Assembly: GCF_009757775.1 (NCBI RefSeq)
Contig: NZ_RHLK01000007.1
Span: forward strand, 283,000 to 346,999
Direction of reading: 5' to 3'
Source: Paenibacillus lutrae
GTDB lineage: Bacteria > Bacillota > Bacilli > Paenibacillales > NBRC-103111
DNA: 64,000 nt
In this document: piece after piece, positions 43,897 to 53,591 of the stretch
Position numbering within the stretch: the first letter of the stretch is position 1
Layout: each line of letters opens with the position of its first letter
Notes under the pieces: generated by a model
Database searches by the model: none
Told to the model about the DNA's origin: nothing
What the model saw: only the letters and a program-made list of their open reading frames with translations
Program-made: the position numbers and the translations under genes

Positions 43897-44763
43897 TTAA
43901 GAACTTTGTCCCTGCAGCATTTCCAGTAACCGTTCCAAGTCGTCTTTGGAATAATACATCAATTCAATTTTACCTTTGTAATTTTGATGTTTGATTTTTA
44001 CGGTTGTTCTGTAATGATCTTGCAGCTGTTCTTCGAACTGATGAATGTACGGGTCTTTCTTCTTATCTTTTGCCTTTTGCTTTTCCTTGTCTTCCGTACC
44101 GGATCCCAATTCTTCACGACGTTTAATTTCTTCTTCTAATTGCCTAACGCTCCATTGGCCATTCATACATGATTCAGTCAATTCCTTTTTGACTTTATCA
44201 TCCTTCACGCCCACAATGGCCCGCGCATGTCCCATAGATAATGTTCCACGTGAAACATGCTGCTTAATGGACTCGGGCAGATGAAGTAATCTAAGGAAAT
44301 TCGCGATATGTGAGCGGCTCTTCCCTACCTTTACAGAAAGTTCCTCTTGAGTAAGAGAAAATTGATCAATAATAGATTGGTAAGCTACCGCCACTTCCAT
44401 CGCATTAAGGTCTTCACGCTGGACGTTTTCAATGAGCGCGATTTCCATAACCTGCTGATCGGATAGTTTCTTAACGACAGCTGGAATAGTAGCCATGCCG
44501 CTCACTTGTGAAGCCCGATAACGACGTTCACCTGCGATGATTTCATAGCCCTTTAGAACCGTACGAACAATGATAGGTTGAATAACACCATGTTCCTTAA
44601 TGGAAGATGCCAATTCCTGGATACTATCTTCATTGAAATGTTTACGAGGCTGATAGGGATTCGGCCTTAATTGATTCAAAGGTATCTCGATAACCTTGTC
44701 TTCTTCACCGATTTCGAGTTCGGGAATCAGCGCTCCAAGCCCTTTACCTAGTCGTTTGCTCAA
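43897..44763 (-). CDS. parB: Chromosome partitioning protein ParB (Spo0J)
   Basis: The 288-residue protein has the CTP-binding N-domain (IPLNQLRPNPYQPRKHF; GERRYRAS), the helix-turn-helix parS-binding domain (SVKVGKSRSHIANFLRLLHL) and a C-terminal dimer domain. It loads on parS, slides as a clamp and recruits SMC for chromosome segregation. Translation starts at TTG 44763, overlapping the parA end by 20 bases. A parS-like site lies within its own coding sequence, as in B. subtilis. Confidence 0.97.
   Translation of the reverse strand: MSKRLGKGLGALIPELEIGEEDKVIEIPLNQLRPNPYQPRKHFNEDSIQELASSIKEHGVIQPIIVRTVLKGYEIIAGERRYRASQVSGMATIPAVVKKLSDQQVMEIALIENVQREDLNAMEVAVAYQSIIDQFSLTQEELSVKVGKSRSHIANFLRLLHLPESIKQHVSRGTLSMGHARAIVGVKDDKVKKELTESCMNGQWSVRQLEEEIKRREELGSGTEDKEKQKAKDKKKDPYIHQFEEQLQDHYRTTVKIKHQNYKGKIELMYYSKDDLERLLEMLQGQSS
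44242..44257. promoter_or_regulatory. parS site within parB
   Basis: TGTTCCACGTGAAACA matches the 16-bp parS palindrome (TGTTTCACGTGAAACA) at 15 of 16 positions. Confidence 0.9.
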
Positions 44764-45517
44764 GACTAATCACTTCCTTTGCAAGCTCTAAGTATACTTC
44801 CGCACCTTTGGATCGCGGATCATACGTAATGATCGATTGCCCATGGCTTGGTGCCTCACTAAGACGCACATTCCGAGGGATAATCGTCTGATACACTTTT
44901 TGCTGAAAATACTTTTTCACTTCTTCAATAACTTGAATGCCCAAATTAGTACGCGCATCGAACATCGTAAGTAAAACGCCTTCAATTTGCAGCGAAGTAT
45001 TTAAATGTTTTTGCACAAGTCGCACGGTATTTAAAAGTTGACTTAATCCTTCTAGCGCGTAATATTCACACTGAATCGGGATAATAACAGAATCAGAAGC
45101 GGTCAACGAATTGATCGTGAGAATACCTAGTGAAGGTGGACAATCAATCAGAATATAATCATACAGGTGCTCTACTAGTTGAAGTGACTTTTTCAACCGG
45201 ACTTCACGTGAAATGGTAGGTACCAGCTCAATTTCCGCCCCGGCCAATTGAATAGTTGCGGGAATAATGCTCAAATTCGGTATTTTGGTTTCTACAGTGG
45301 CGTCTTTTGGATGAATATCGTTAATTAATACGTCGTATATGCAGTTTTCTACATCTGCTTTATTGACGCCAATTCCGCTCGTTGTATTACCTTGAGGGTC
45401 GATGTCCACCAACAGTACTTTTTTGCCGAGCGAAGCCAGACACGCACCCAAATTAACTGATGTCGTTGTCTTTCCAACGCCGCCTTTTTGATTTGTAATT
45501 GCAATTGTCTTGGACAA
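44744..45517 (-). CDS. parA: Chromosome partitioning ATPase ParA (Soj)
   Basis: A protein of about 257 residues. It begins KTIAITNQKGGVGKTTTSVN with the deviant Walker A lysine, then VDIDPQGNTTSG and the Walker B region YDYILIDCPPSLG. It forms ATP-dependent dimers on DNA, is stimulated by ParB, and in Bacillus controls DnaA activity. The start is placed at TTG 45517, 6 bases after GGGGTGA; an ATG two codons earlier is too close to that site. The gene is coupled to parB. Confidence 0.97.
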   Translation of the reverse strand: MSKTIAITNQKGGVGKTTTSVNLGACLASLGKKVLLVDIDPQGNTTSGIGVNKADVENCIYDVLINDIHPKDATVETKIPNLSIIPATIQLAGAEIELVPTISREVRLKKSLQLVEHLYDYILIDCPPSLGILTINSLTASDSVIIPIQCEYYALEGLSQLLNTVRLVQKHLNTSLQIEGVLLTMFDARTNLGIQVIEEVKKYFQQKVYQTIIPRNVRLSEAPSHGQSIITYDPRSKGAEVYLELAKEVISLEQTTR

Positions 45518-45703
45518 AATCATTCACCCCACTACCTTAAACCCCTCTATTAGTTAAAAAAAGAGAGTACTACTATATTACCATAAGAAGGAGAGCGAAT
45601 TCTAATAAAAATGCAAGATTGTGTCATCAATTTGATGAAACTTGGCAGAATGACATGGATTAGTCATTTCGATCCTAGATTTACTAGGTTCAAGCGCTTC
45701 TTA

Positions 45704-45776
45704 ATAAAAAAACCTCTAACCAGCTGGAACGTCTCATCCCTGGAAGAGGATCGACATTCATACTAATTAGAGGATT
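45704..45776 (-). terminator. Probable terminator after noc
   Basis: On the minus strand CCTCTAA (45767-45773) pairs with TTAGAGG (45713-45719) around an inner hairpin, followed by TTTTTTT. It begins 15 bases past the noc stop. The rest of 45518-45703 contains the parA upstream region and no gene. Confidence 0.65.
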
Positions 45777-45787
45777 ATGCTTGTTAT

Positions 45788-46612
45788 CTATTTTGCAGCT
45801 TGCTTAGGTATTTTAATTATGATTTCATAATGATCTTCATGATCCTGCTCAGCTGTATTAATATTCAAACCTGAACTCGCAACCATTTCAACGGACTGGC
45901 GGATTGTATTCAATGCTAATCGAACATCTTTGGAGAACGATACTCTCTTGCTCTTCTTGATATTCGTAGCTTCTTTGAGAAATTGAATCCGGGTTTCCGT
46001 CTGTTTCACATTAAGCTCTTTGACCATGATTTCTTCAAGTATCTTCAACTGAAGCTCCTCTTGATCCAAAGAAAGCAGAGCCCGTGCATGACGCTCCGTT
46101 ATTTTACGTTCAATCAAAGCAATTTTTACAGGTTCACTTAAGTTAAGCAGTCTAATCTTATTAGCAATGGTAGATTGGCTCTTCCCAAGTCTCTGTGCCA
46201 AACTTTCCTGTGTAAGGTCATGCATCTCAATAAGCTGCTGATAAGCAGCCGCTTCTTCAATAGCAGTAAGCCCCTCGCGCTGCAAATTCTCAATAAGAGC
46301 AATGGATGCGGCCTGGGAATCATTAAATTCACGAACAATCGCAGGGATCGTGTCAAGTCCGAGCTTTTTAACAGCTCTTAAACGGCGCTCACCCGCGATT
46401 AATTCAAAAGCACTGTTACGAACACGAACAACGATAGGTTGAATAACACCATGCGTACGGATCGTTTGGCAAAGTTCATCAATTCGATCATCATCAAAAA
46501 TCGTTCTTGGCTGATACGGACTCGGATTGATATTTTGAACGGGAATGTTCTTCACTTCATCCATATTGCTTCGATCCGTAAAACCAAAAAGTTTTGACAG
46601 CTGCTCTTTCAT
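45788..46612 (-). CDS. noc: Nucleoid occlusion protein Noc
   Basis: The 274-residue ParB paralog starts at ATG 46612 after GGGTGG. It has the ParB fold ([36 protein letters not shown]), an HTH ([20 protein letters not shown]), and an N-terminal amphipathic segment ([11 protein letters not shown]), which in Bacillus Noc binds the membrane. It prevents division over the nucleoid by binding scattered NBS sites. Its position next to parA and rsmG distinguishes it from ParB. Confidence 0.93.
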   Translation of the reverse strand: MKEQLSKLFGFTDRSNMDEVKNIPVQNINPSPYQPRTIFDDDRIDELCQTIRTHGVIQPIVVRVRNSAFELIAGERRLRAVKKLGLDTIPAIVREFNDSQAASIALIENLQREGLTAIEEAAAYQQLIEMHDLTQESLAQRLGKSQSTIANKIRLLNLSEPVKIALIERKITERHARALLSLDQEELQLKILEEIMVKELNVKQTETRIQFLKEATNIKKSKRVSFSKDVRLALNTIRQSVEMVASSGLNINTAEQDHEDHYEIIIKIPKQAAK

Positions 46613-46856
46613 GAATATGATACCACCCAACTCTTCCCCGTTATTTTGGAGGAAGGGCAACGCAAAGCTGCGGCATTCACCCATTCCTTTTATATGGAAA
46701 CCAAGAATTAAAGAAGGGTCGCATACTCCCCCGTACTAATCACTCTATGCTTATCACATAGAGAATGCATATAATACTCTGCTATAGTACATATTCGGCA
46801 GCATCCTCATTTTTCCTGCCAGGAAGAAGCCCCTTTCAAGAATTTACTTCGGGTAG

Positions 46857-46872
46857 TGTTTCACGTGAAACA
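46857..46872. promoter_or_regulatory. parS site between noc and rsmG
   Basis: TGTTTCACGTGAAACA is a perfect 16-bp parS palindrome, ending two bases before the rsmG stop. It lies about 6.7 kb from dnaA, within the expected origin-proximal domain. Confidence 0.97.
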
Positions 46873-46873
46873 T

Positions 46874-47599
46874 CTACCGAATCAGCGGTTGCTTTAGAGG
46901 CAGCCCCGCTTTACGAGGGAATTTGGCTGGAGTGGCAGCTGCTTTGCTAATTTGTATAAAATGACGGATGGACTTCTCTATTGGAAGTTCCATTCGATCG
47001 ACCTGCTTAAGCTTGCCTTTGAGCGACTGGATGCTGTATTGTGCTTCTTTCAACTCATCCTCAGCATCCGCAGCTTTCATAGCCACGAACAAGCCTCCCA
47101 CTTTGACAAAAGGCAAGCACAATTCGTTAAGCACACTGAGACGAGCTACAGCACGTGCTGTAACAAGATCATACTGATCCCTGTGCTCCGGCTTGCGGGC
47201 TGCATCTTCCGCCCGGGCATGTACGCATTTCACTCCACTCAGTTCCAGCCTTTGCACCAGTTCGTTCAAAAAGAGGATGCGTTTATTTAACGAATCTACA
47301 ATTGTAACTTGTATATGAGGAAAAGCAATTTTTAAAGGAATACTGGGAAAGCCGGCACCGGAACCAATATCAGCCATCGTAACTACGCTTTCCATATCCA
47401 CATGAAAGGCTAACGTAAGTGAATCATAGAAATGTTTCAAATAGACCTGATCGCGTTCCGTAATGGCTGTCAGATTAATCTTCTCGTTCCATTCCACAAG
47501 CAGCTGATAATAGGCCTCAAATTGACTAAGCTGTACTTCCGACAACGTGAGTCCACGCTGCAGAAGTTGTTCCTGAAACTGGTGTTGAATAGTATCCAT
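46874..47599 (-). CDS. rsmG: 16S rRNA (guanine-527-N7)-methyltransferase
   Basis: The 241-residue SAM enzyme has motif I in VVTMADIGSGAGFPSIPLKI (about 69-88), then VDSLNKRILFLNELV and the catalytic-site segment VTARAVARLSVLNEL. It methylates G527 of 16S rRNA; loss gives low-level streptomycin resistance in other bacteria. It follows mnmG by 16 bases, the usual gidA-gidB pair. Confidence 0.97.
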   Translation of the reverse strand: MDTIQHQFQEQLLQRGLTLSEVQLSQFEAYYQLLVEWNEKINLTAITERDQVYLKHFYDSLTLAFHVDMESVVTMADIGSGAGFPSIPLKIAFPHIQVTIVDSLNKRILFLNELVQRLELSGVKCVHARAEDAARKPEHRDQYDLVTARAVARLSVLNELCLPFVKVGGLFVAMKAADAEDELKEAQYSIQSLKGKLKQVDRMELPIEKSIRHFIQISKAAATPAKFPRKAGLPLKQPLIR

Positions 47600-47615
47600 A
47601 GAGTCAAGGTCCTTT

Positions 47616-49505
47616 CTATGCTCTTGAAGCAGTCACTTGGTTGTAGTGTTCCAAGTACACTAACAGAATAGAGATATCTGCAGGTGTAACCCCTGAGATA
47701 CGTGTAGCTTGGCCAATGGATACCGGACGAATTTTGGCAAGCTTCTGCTTGGCCTCCGTTGCAATCCCGTGAACTTCCTCATAGATAATATCGTCAGGAA
47801 TCTTCTTTTTCTCCATCTTTTTAAGCTTTTGAACTTGCAAAAGCTGTTTCTCAATATACCCGGAATACTTCACCTGAATCTCCGCCTGCTCTTTAACCTC
47901 TTCAGGAAGCTCAATGGATGAAGGTGACATGCGCTCAATATGAGCATAAGAAATCTCCGGACGCTTCATAAGAGTAAGCAGATCAACTGCATTATTCAGG
48001 AGTACGGAGCCTGCTTCTTCAAGAATCGCTTGAATCTCCGGCTCAGGACGCACCTTCGTTGTCTTCAGGCGCTTAAGCTCCTGCTCGATCTGCTCCTTCT
48101 TCTCAAGGAAACGCTGATGCCGTTCCTCAGGAATCAGTCCCACTTTGTACCCGATCGGAGTTAAGCGAAGGTCCGCGTTATCGTGGCGGAGAAGCAAACG
48201 ATACTCCGCGCGGGAAGTTAGCAAACGGTATGGTTCTGGTGTTCCTTTTGTTACGAGATCATCAATCAGAACTCCGATATATCCTTCCGAACGATCCAGA
48301 ATAACCTCTTCTTTGCCCTGCACTTTGCAAGCGGCATTAATACCCGCCATGATGCCTTGACCCGCCGCTTCCTCATATCCGGAAGTTCCATTAATCTGGC
48401 CGGCTGTAAATAAACCCTCGACCAGCTTAGTTTCAAGTGTTGGTTTGAGCTGTGTAGGCGTCACCGCATCATACTCAATAGCGTAACCGGTACGCATCAT
48501 TTCCACCTTTTCCAGACCTGTAATCGAGCGCAGAATTTGAAGCTGCACATCTTCCGGCATACTGGTCGATAGTCCTTGAACGTAGTATTCGGATGTATTC
48601 TGACCTTCAGGCTCCAAGAAAATCTGATGCTTCGGCTTATCCGCAAAACGTACGATTTTATCTTCAATCGACGGGCAGTAACGTGGTCCGGTACCTTCAA
48701 TAGCACCCGAGAACATAGGTGCTCGGTGCAGATTATCACTAATAATCTGATGCGTATCGGCCGAGGTATAGGTTAACCAGCACGGCAGCTGCTCACGCAA
48801 GCTTTCCTTCGTTTCGAAGGAGAAAAATCTCGGATTCTCATCACCTGGCTGAATTTCCGTCTTGGAGAAATCAATGGAATCTTTATGGACACGCGGAGGC
48901 GTTCCCGTTTTGAAACGAACCAGATCCAAACCAAGACTTCTTAACGATTCCGACAAACGGATGGATGGCTGCTGGTTGTTCGGGCCGCTTTCATACATCA
49001 GCTCGCCCATAATAACCTTGCCGCGCAGATACGTTCCCGTAGTTAATACGATTGCCTGTCCGTTATAGATAGCTCCAGACTTCGTTATAACACCTTTGCA
49101 AACTCCGTCCTCAACGATAAGCTCTTCTACCATTCCCTGACGCAGCGTCAGTTTTGGTGTTTTTTCAATCGTTTCTTTCATCATATGTTGGTACAGGAAT
49201 TTGTCCGCCTGTGCACGCAGCGCATGAACGGCCGGGCCTTTCCCCGTATTGAGCATTCTCATTTGAATATAAGTCTTGTCTATATTACGGCCCATTTCTC
49301 CGCCTAATGCATCGATTTCCCTAACCACGTGACCTTTGGCAGGACCGCCGATCGATGGGTTACAAGGCATGAACGCCACCATATCAAGGTTAATCGTCAG
49401 CAGCAGCGTCTCACAACCCATCCGGGCTGCCGCAAGAGCGGCTTCAACGCCGGCATGACCAGCGCCGATAACAATTACTTCGTAATTACCAGCTGTATAG
49501 CTCAT
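47616..49505 (-). CDS. mnmG: tRNA uridine 5-carboxymethylaminomethyl modification enzyme MnmG
   Basis: The 629-residue FAD enzyme starts at ATG 49505, 8 bases after GAGGAGG. It shows the FAD-binding [17 protein letters not shown] (about 13-29), [13 protein letters not shown], the family segment [19 protein letters not shown] and the C-terminal helical tRNA-binding domain. With MnmE it makes the cmnm5 modification of wobble uridine. Length is normal. Confidence 0.98.
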   Translation of the reverse strand: MSYTAGNYEVIVIGAGHAGVEAALAAARMGCETLLLTINLDMVAFMPCNPSIGGPAKGHVVREIDALGGEMGRNIDKTYIQMRMLNTGKGPAVHALRAQADKFLYQHMMKETIEKTPKLTLRQGMVEELIVEDGVCKGVITKSGAIYNGQAIVLTTGTYLRGKVIMGELMYESGPNNQQPSIRLSESLRSLGLDLVRFKTGTPPRVHKDSIDFSKTEIQPGDENPRFFSFETKESLREQLPCWLTYTSADTHQIISDNLHRAPMFSGAIEGTGPRYCPSIEDKIVRFADKPKHQIFLEPEGQNTSEYYVQGLSTSMPEDVQLQILRSITGLEKVEMMRTGYAIEYDAVTPTQLKPTLETKLVEGLFTAGQINGTSGYEEAAGQGIMAGINAACKVQGKEEVILDRSEGYIGVLIDDLVTKGTPEPYRLLTSRAEYRLLLRHDNADLRLTPIGYKVGLIPEERHQRFLEKKEQIEQELKRLKTTKVRPEPEIQAILEEAGSVLLNNAVDLLTLMKRPEISYAHIERMSPSSIELPEEVKEQAEIQVKYSGYIEKQLLQVQKLKKMEKKKIPDDIIYEEVHGIATEAKQKLAKIRPVSIGQATRISGVTPADISILLVYLEHYNQVTASRA

Positions 49506-49536
49506 TTGTACATCCTCCTCGCCTTCATTGAATCTG

Positions 49537-50913
49537 TTATTTCCCAAGACAAAACTGAGAGAAAATCTGATCGATCAGCGATTCGGCAACCGAATCCCCT
49601 ATTATTTCGCCGAGGTGCTCCCAGGCAGCCCGGATATCAATCTGTATCATGTCAATCGGTACATACGCATCATTAGCTTCCATAGCCTCACGCAGTGAAC
49701 CTTTGGCCTGTTTAAGCAGGCCGATATGGCGCACATTGCTGACATAAGTTAAATCCGTAGATTCCAGCTTTCCTTCAAAAAAGATCGAGGCAATTGCCTT
49801 CTCCAGGTCAGCTAACCCGCTGCCTTCCAGCAAAGACAACGCTACGACGCGTCCAGGCGGAAATTGACTGGCTATCCCTTCCCTGTCAATTTGACTAGGC
49901 AGGTCCGTCTTATTCAAAATCACAATCGTTTGTCGCTGTCTGAGCTCTTCAATCATGACTAGCTCTTCCGGATCTAGCGGCTCGCTGCTGTTCAGAACAA
50001 GCAGAATTAAGTCCGCTTCACTGAGCGCGGTCTTAGATCTCTCTACGCCGATCTGTTCGACCAGATCCGTTGTCTCACGGATGCCTGCTGTGTCCAGAAG
50101 CTTCAGGGGAATGCCACCTACATTGACGTATTCTTCAATAACGTCACGCGTCGTCCCTGGAATATCGGTGACGATCGCCCGATTTTCCTGCGCGAGCGTG
50201 TTAAGCAAAGAGGACTTGCCGACATTCGGCTTGCCGATAATAGCCGTTACAATACCTTCACGCAGTATCTTCCCATGCTCTGCCGTTCTCAGCAGCTCAT
50301 CAATATAAGTGCTCACCTTAACGCAGCGCTCACGAATAAAAGCATTCGTCATTTCCTCAACGTCATGCTCCGGGTAATCAATATTTACTTCAATGTGCGC
50401 CATCAGCTCCACAAGCTGAAATCGGAGGTCTCCGATGGATTTGGATAAGCTGCCGTCCACTTGCTTGAGCGCCATTTGAAAAGCTCTGTCCGACTTGGAG
50501 CGGATTAGATCGATAACTGCCTCCGCCTGCGTTAAATCTATCCGTCCATTGAGAAAGGCACGCTTGGTGAATTCACCAGGTTCCGCTACACGGATCTCTT
50601 GCTCCAGCAGGAGATCCATTACTCTTTTGACTGCAACAATTCCGCCATGGCAGTTGATTTCCACCACATCTTCGGTTGTGAATGAACGCGGCGCACGCAT
50701 GACGCTTACCAGAACTTCTTCTATTTTATCCCCTGTGTTCGGGTTAATTATATGTCCATAATGGATCGTGTGAGTCTGGGCTTCTGTCAGCCGGGTCTTA
50801 GAACGAAATACATGTTCCACCTGCTCGACAGCTTTATCCCCGCTAACACGCACAATCGCTACGCCTCCTTCTCCCAGTGGAGTGGCAATAGCGGCAATCG
50901 TATCAGATATCAT
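49537..50913 (-). CDS. mnmE: tRNA modification GTPase MnmE
   Basis: The 458-residue protein has the formyl-THF-binding N-domain ([22 protein letters not shown]), helical domain, and an inserted G domain: [11 protein letters not shown] (P-loop, about 227), DIPGTTRD (switch), DTAG, NKTD. The essential C-terminal CLGK ends the protein. GTP hydrolysis by the dimer drives the MnmEG tRNA modification reaction. It is 31 bases from mnmG, an operon conserved next to oriC. Confidence 0.98.
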   Translation of the reverse strand: MISDTIAAIATPLGEGGVAIVRVSGDKAVEQVEHVFRSKTRLTEAQTHTIHYGHIINPNTGDKIEEVLVSVMRAPRSFTTEDVVEINCHGGIVAVKRVMDLLLEQEIRVAEPGEFTKRAFLNGRIDLTQAEAVIDLIRSKSDRAFQMALKQVDGSLSKSIGDLRFQLVELMAHIEVNIDYPEHDVEEMTNAFIRERCVKVSTYIDELLRTAEHGKILREGIVTAIIGKPNVGKSSLLNTLAQENRAIVTDIPGTTRDVIEEYVNVGGIPLKLLDTAGIRETTDLVEQIGVERSKTALSEADLILLVLNSSEPLDPEELVMIEELRQRQTIVILNKTDLPSQIDREGIASQFPPGRVVALSLLEGSGLADLEKAIASIFFEGKLESTDLTYVSNVRHIGLLKQAKGSLREAMEANDAYVPIDMIQIDIRAAWEHLGEIIGDSVAESLIDQIFSQFCLGK

Positions 50914-51001
50914 CAATAAACACCCCGTAAGCGGAGCGGTAACCGCTCATAGTATGAAAAAAAGCAATGACGCCTAGAAGTTACAGGGTCATTGCAGCAA
51001 G

Positions 51002-51619
51002 TTATCTTAACGTAATTACAACTCTACGACTCGGTTCCTCACCCTTGCTGTAAGTTTTGACAGAAGGATGAGATTGCAGCTCGGAATGGATGATCTTGCG
51101 TTCCTGTGCGTTCATAGGTTCAAGGATGAGATCCTTCTTAGAACGGGTAACGCGTCCTGCAAGCCGGTTCGCGAGTTCCTGGAGCGTCTGCTTCCGTCTT
51201 TCACGGAACTGCTCGGCATCCAGGAGAATACGGATATGCGCATTCGAATACCGATTTGCGACGATGTTGACCAAATATTGAAGCGCGTCCAAAGTTTGTC
51301 CTCTTTTACCGATCAGTATTCCGAGTTCGGATCCGCTTAAGTTAAACATATGGGCATCTTTTGTTTGCTTCTGGTCAATGGAGATAGCCAGGCCCATCGA
51401 ATCAAAGAGCTCTTCAAGAAATAAGACAGCTTCCTCAATTGGATCCGGGATCTTCTCAAGTTCTACCTTTGCTTCTTTTGTGCCGATTAATCCAAGAAAA
51501 CCTTTAGACGGCTGCTCCAGAACGTTGACGTGCACCCGATCCTGCGTTGTATTAAGCTGCGCAAGACCGGATTTAACCGCATCCTCAATCGTCTTACCCG
51601 TCGCAATCACTTTTTTCAT
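51002..51619 (-). CDS. jag: RNA-binding protein Jag/KhpB
   Basis: The 205-residue protein has an N-terminal Jag_N domain (MKKVIATGKTIEDAVKSGLAQL; KGFLGLIGTKEAKVE), a KH domain (LGILIGKRGQTLDALQYLVN, about 99-118) and a C-terminal R3H domain (ERKIIHSELQSHPSVKTYSKG). KhpB binds RNA with KhpA and influences elongation and sporulation in Firmicutes. The start overlaps the yidC stop by four bases. Confidence 0.97.
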   Translation of the reverse strand: MKKVIATGKTIEDAVKSGLAQLNTTQDRVHVNVLEQPSKGFLGLIGTKEAKVELEKIPDPIEEAVLFLEELFDSMGLAISIDQKQTKDAHMFNLSGSELGILIGKRGQTLDALQYLVNIVANRYSNAHIRILLDAEQFRERRKQTLQELANRLAGRVTRSKKDLILEPMNAQERKIIHSELQSHPSVKTYSKGEEPSRRVVITLR

Positions 51620-52371
51620 GCAGCCTGTCCACCTTTTTCTTTAGGAGTCCGACCGTACAAGAAGTAGGTCTGAACGATGGTGAAAATATTGCTGTAAACC
51701 CAGTATAAAGGTAACGCAGATGCAAAACTCATGGACATGACGAAGATCATTACCGGGAAAATCATCATGATGGTCTGCATTTGCTTGTTCATCGGGTTTT
51801 GTTTAGCCATTATCTTCTGCTGCAGATACGTGGTGATGGCTGCTAAAATCGGTAGAATATAGTACGGATCCGGAACGCCGAGTTTCATCCATAAGAATTC
51901 GTGACTGAAAATATTCGGGTTACGGATGATCGCCTGATACAACGCCAGCAAAATCGGCATTTGAACCAGGATTGGGAAACAGCCTGCTAGCGGGTTTACG
52001 CCATTTTTCTGAAAAAGCTTCATGGTTTCTTCCTGCTGCTTTTGAGGGTTATCCTTAAATTTCTCGCGAATTTTGGTCATTTCGGGCTGGATCGCCTGCA
52101 TCGCTTTGGAGCTGCGGTACTGTTTCAGCGTCAGCGGCAGAACAATGACCCGGATGATAATGGTCACGATTAGAATAGACAGACCATATGAATCAGCCAA
52201 TGATTTTGCGAAGAAATCAAGGAGATCAGACAACGGGATGACAAAATACTTCGTAAAGAAGCCTGCTGTAGCCGGATCTAAAGGTGCGTATGAGCCTGGT
52301 GCCGTTCCGCAACCCGTCAATAGTAACAGCAGCAAAAAAAGTGGCGTATATTTGTAGGTTCGACGAATCAA
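51616..52371 (-). CDS. spoIIIJ: Membrane protein insertase YidC1/SpoIIIJ
   Basis: The 251-residue lipoprotein has a lipobox near residues 14-21 (LLLLLLTGCG). Five membrane helices follow. YidC hallmarks are the cytoplasmic hairpin (IQPEMTKIREKFKDNPQKQQ) and MKLFQKNGVNPLAGCFPILVQMP. Translation begins at TTG 52371, 8 bases after GGGAGG; the longer frame upstream has no site. It inserts membrane proteins and is needed for forespore sigma-G activity in Bacillus. Confidence 0.96.
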   Translation of the reverse strand: MIRRTYKYTPLFLLLLLLTGCGTAPGSYAPLDPATAGFFTKYFVIPLSDLLDFFAKSLADSYGLSILIVTIIIRVIVLPLTLKQYRSSKAMQAIQPEMTKIREKFKDNPQKQQEETMKLFQKNGVNPLAGCFPILVQMPILLALYQAIIRNPNIFSHEFLWMKLGVPDPYYILPILAAITTYLQQKIMAKQNPMNKQMQTIMMIFPVMIFVMSMSFASALPLYWVYSNIFTIVQTYFLYGRTPKEKGGQAA

Positions 52372-52475
52372 TTGAGGTCCTCCCAGTTTTCTATTCCACC
52401 ATAAACTATACCATAGTTTGTCACAGCAAGGAAATAAATGCTCACAAAATAAACGGCTGCGGAGCACAGCCTACA

Positions 52476-52823
52476 TTAGTTGTTTTTACGGAGCAAGCCC
52501 GCTCTTTTAAAAACATGGGCGACACTCTTCTCCATCTCTTTGTATTCCATCTCAACCGCAGGCTTACGCACAATCACGATATAATCGTAGCCTCCCGGAA
52601 ACTTCTCCATATTCAAACGGACAATTTCCTTAATAAGCCGGCGCAGCCGGTTTCGAATGACGGCGTTTCCAATCTTCTTGCTGGCAGAAATACCGAGCCG
52701 GAAATGCTCCTGCTCGCGCCGGGGTAAATAATAGAGTACGAATTGGTGATTTGCCGCTGATTTTCCGTAGCGGTACACCTTTTGAAAATCTTCTCTTTTG
52801 GCTAATCGTAATTTCTTTTCCAC
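52476..52823 (-). CDS. rnpA: Ribonuclease P protein component
   Basis: The 115-residue basic protein has the signature RNRLRRLIKEIVRLN (about 56-70) and aromatic N-terminal REDFQKVYRYGKS. It assists RNase P RNA in maturing tRNA 5' ends. The start is GTG 52823 with a GGAG site; a longer frame to 52859 has no better site. It is downstream of rpmH as in nearly all bacteria. Confidence 0.96.
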   Translation of the reverse strand: MEKKLRLAKREDFQKVYRYGKSAANHQFVLYYLPRREQEHFRLGISASKKIGNAVIRNRLRRLIKEIVRLNMEKFPGGYDYIVIVRKPAVEMEYKEMEKSVAHVFKRAGLLRKNN

Positions 52824-52931
52824 GGCAAGCACTCCAAACAATGGCGCTTCTATTGACAACCTCTTCTCTAGTTTTCACCAGGAAAAGGCCCTTTAATCGT
52901 TTAAAATCCTCTTAAACCTATAAAAATCCAG

Positions 52932-52955
52932 AAAAAAAGACCACGTCAAGTGGCC
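52932..52955 (-). terminator. Short terminator between rpmH and rnpA
   Basis: GGCCAC and GTGGTC form a 6-bp stem (one G-U pair) with loop TTGAC, followed on the minus strand by TTTTTTT, 7 bases past the rpmH stop. It probably reduces read-through to rnpA. Confidence 0.7.
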
Positions 52956-52961
52956 TGCCGA

Positions 52962-53096
52962 TTAAGCACTCAGTACTTTTCTACCTTTTTGACGGCGTGC
53001 TTGCAGCACTTTGCGGCCGTTCTTCGTGCTCATTCTTGTACGGAAGCCATGATTCTTCTTCCGCTTTCTGTTGTTTGGTTGAAACGTAGGACGCAT
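52962..53096 (-). CDS. rpmH: 50S ribosomal protein L34
   Basis: The 44-residue, highly basic protein ([20 protein letters not shown], then [19 protein letters not shown]) is typical L34. Its ATG at 53096 follows GGGAGGTG by 7 bases. It marks the left side of the oriC region and is transcribed away from dnaA. Confidence 0.98.
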   Translation of the reverse strand: MRPTFQPNNRKRKKNHGFRTRMSTKNGRKVLQARRQKGRKVLSA

Positions 53097-53179
53097 TTAT
53101 TTGCACCTCCCTGAGGATATTACTCCTAAAAATGTCTTTTACAATTAAAGCACAGAAGTTCTCTAAAAGTCAAGGTCTA

Positions 53180-53591
53180 TGCTTCCTCTCTCCCTCACCC
53201 TAACAAGCTGTGTACAACATTTTCGACCTCTTATGCAGAACTTGTCGAAAGTAAACATTTTATCAACAATATCTTGTGGTGTTGACAATTTTTTTACACA
53301 AGGGGTTGAATATGTGGATAAATTAAAACATTGCGTTGATAATCAGTCTTTCATTTGCTAATATAGTATTGTTTCAGTTGTGGATATTCTCCTGAAAATC
53401 TTCGTTTATCAACAACCTGTGGATAACATTGTGAACAATTTTCCCTCTATTCAAGCAAGTCTCTTCTTGATAACCTGACTCGTGTGGATAAGAATCGACA
53501 AGATCTTGTGGTATTTGACATGATGCAAGGCGACATGGCCCTTCCCGCAAGTCTTTTTTATTGTTTAAAGGAGTGAACCTGTTGTGGATAG
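53180..53591. other. oriC, part upstream of dnaA (DnaA boxes)
   Basis: The rpmH-dnaA interval holds a cluster of DnaA boxes read as TGTGGATAA at 53313, 53418 and 53483 (perfect), with near-matches TGTGGATAT at 53379 and TGTGGATAG at 53583 over the dnaA start. The DNA is AT-rich. This corresponds to the incA/incB part of the bipartite Bacillus origin and also allows DnaA to repress its own gene. Confidence 0.92.
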
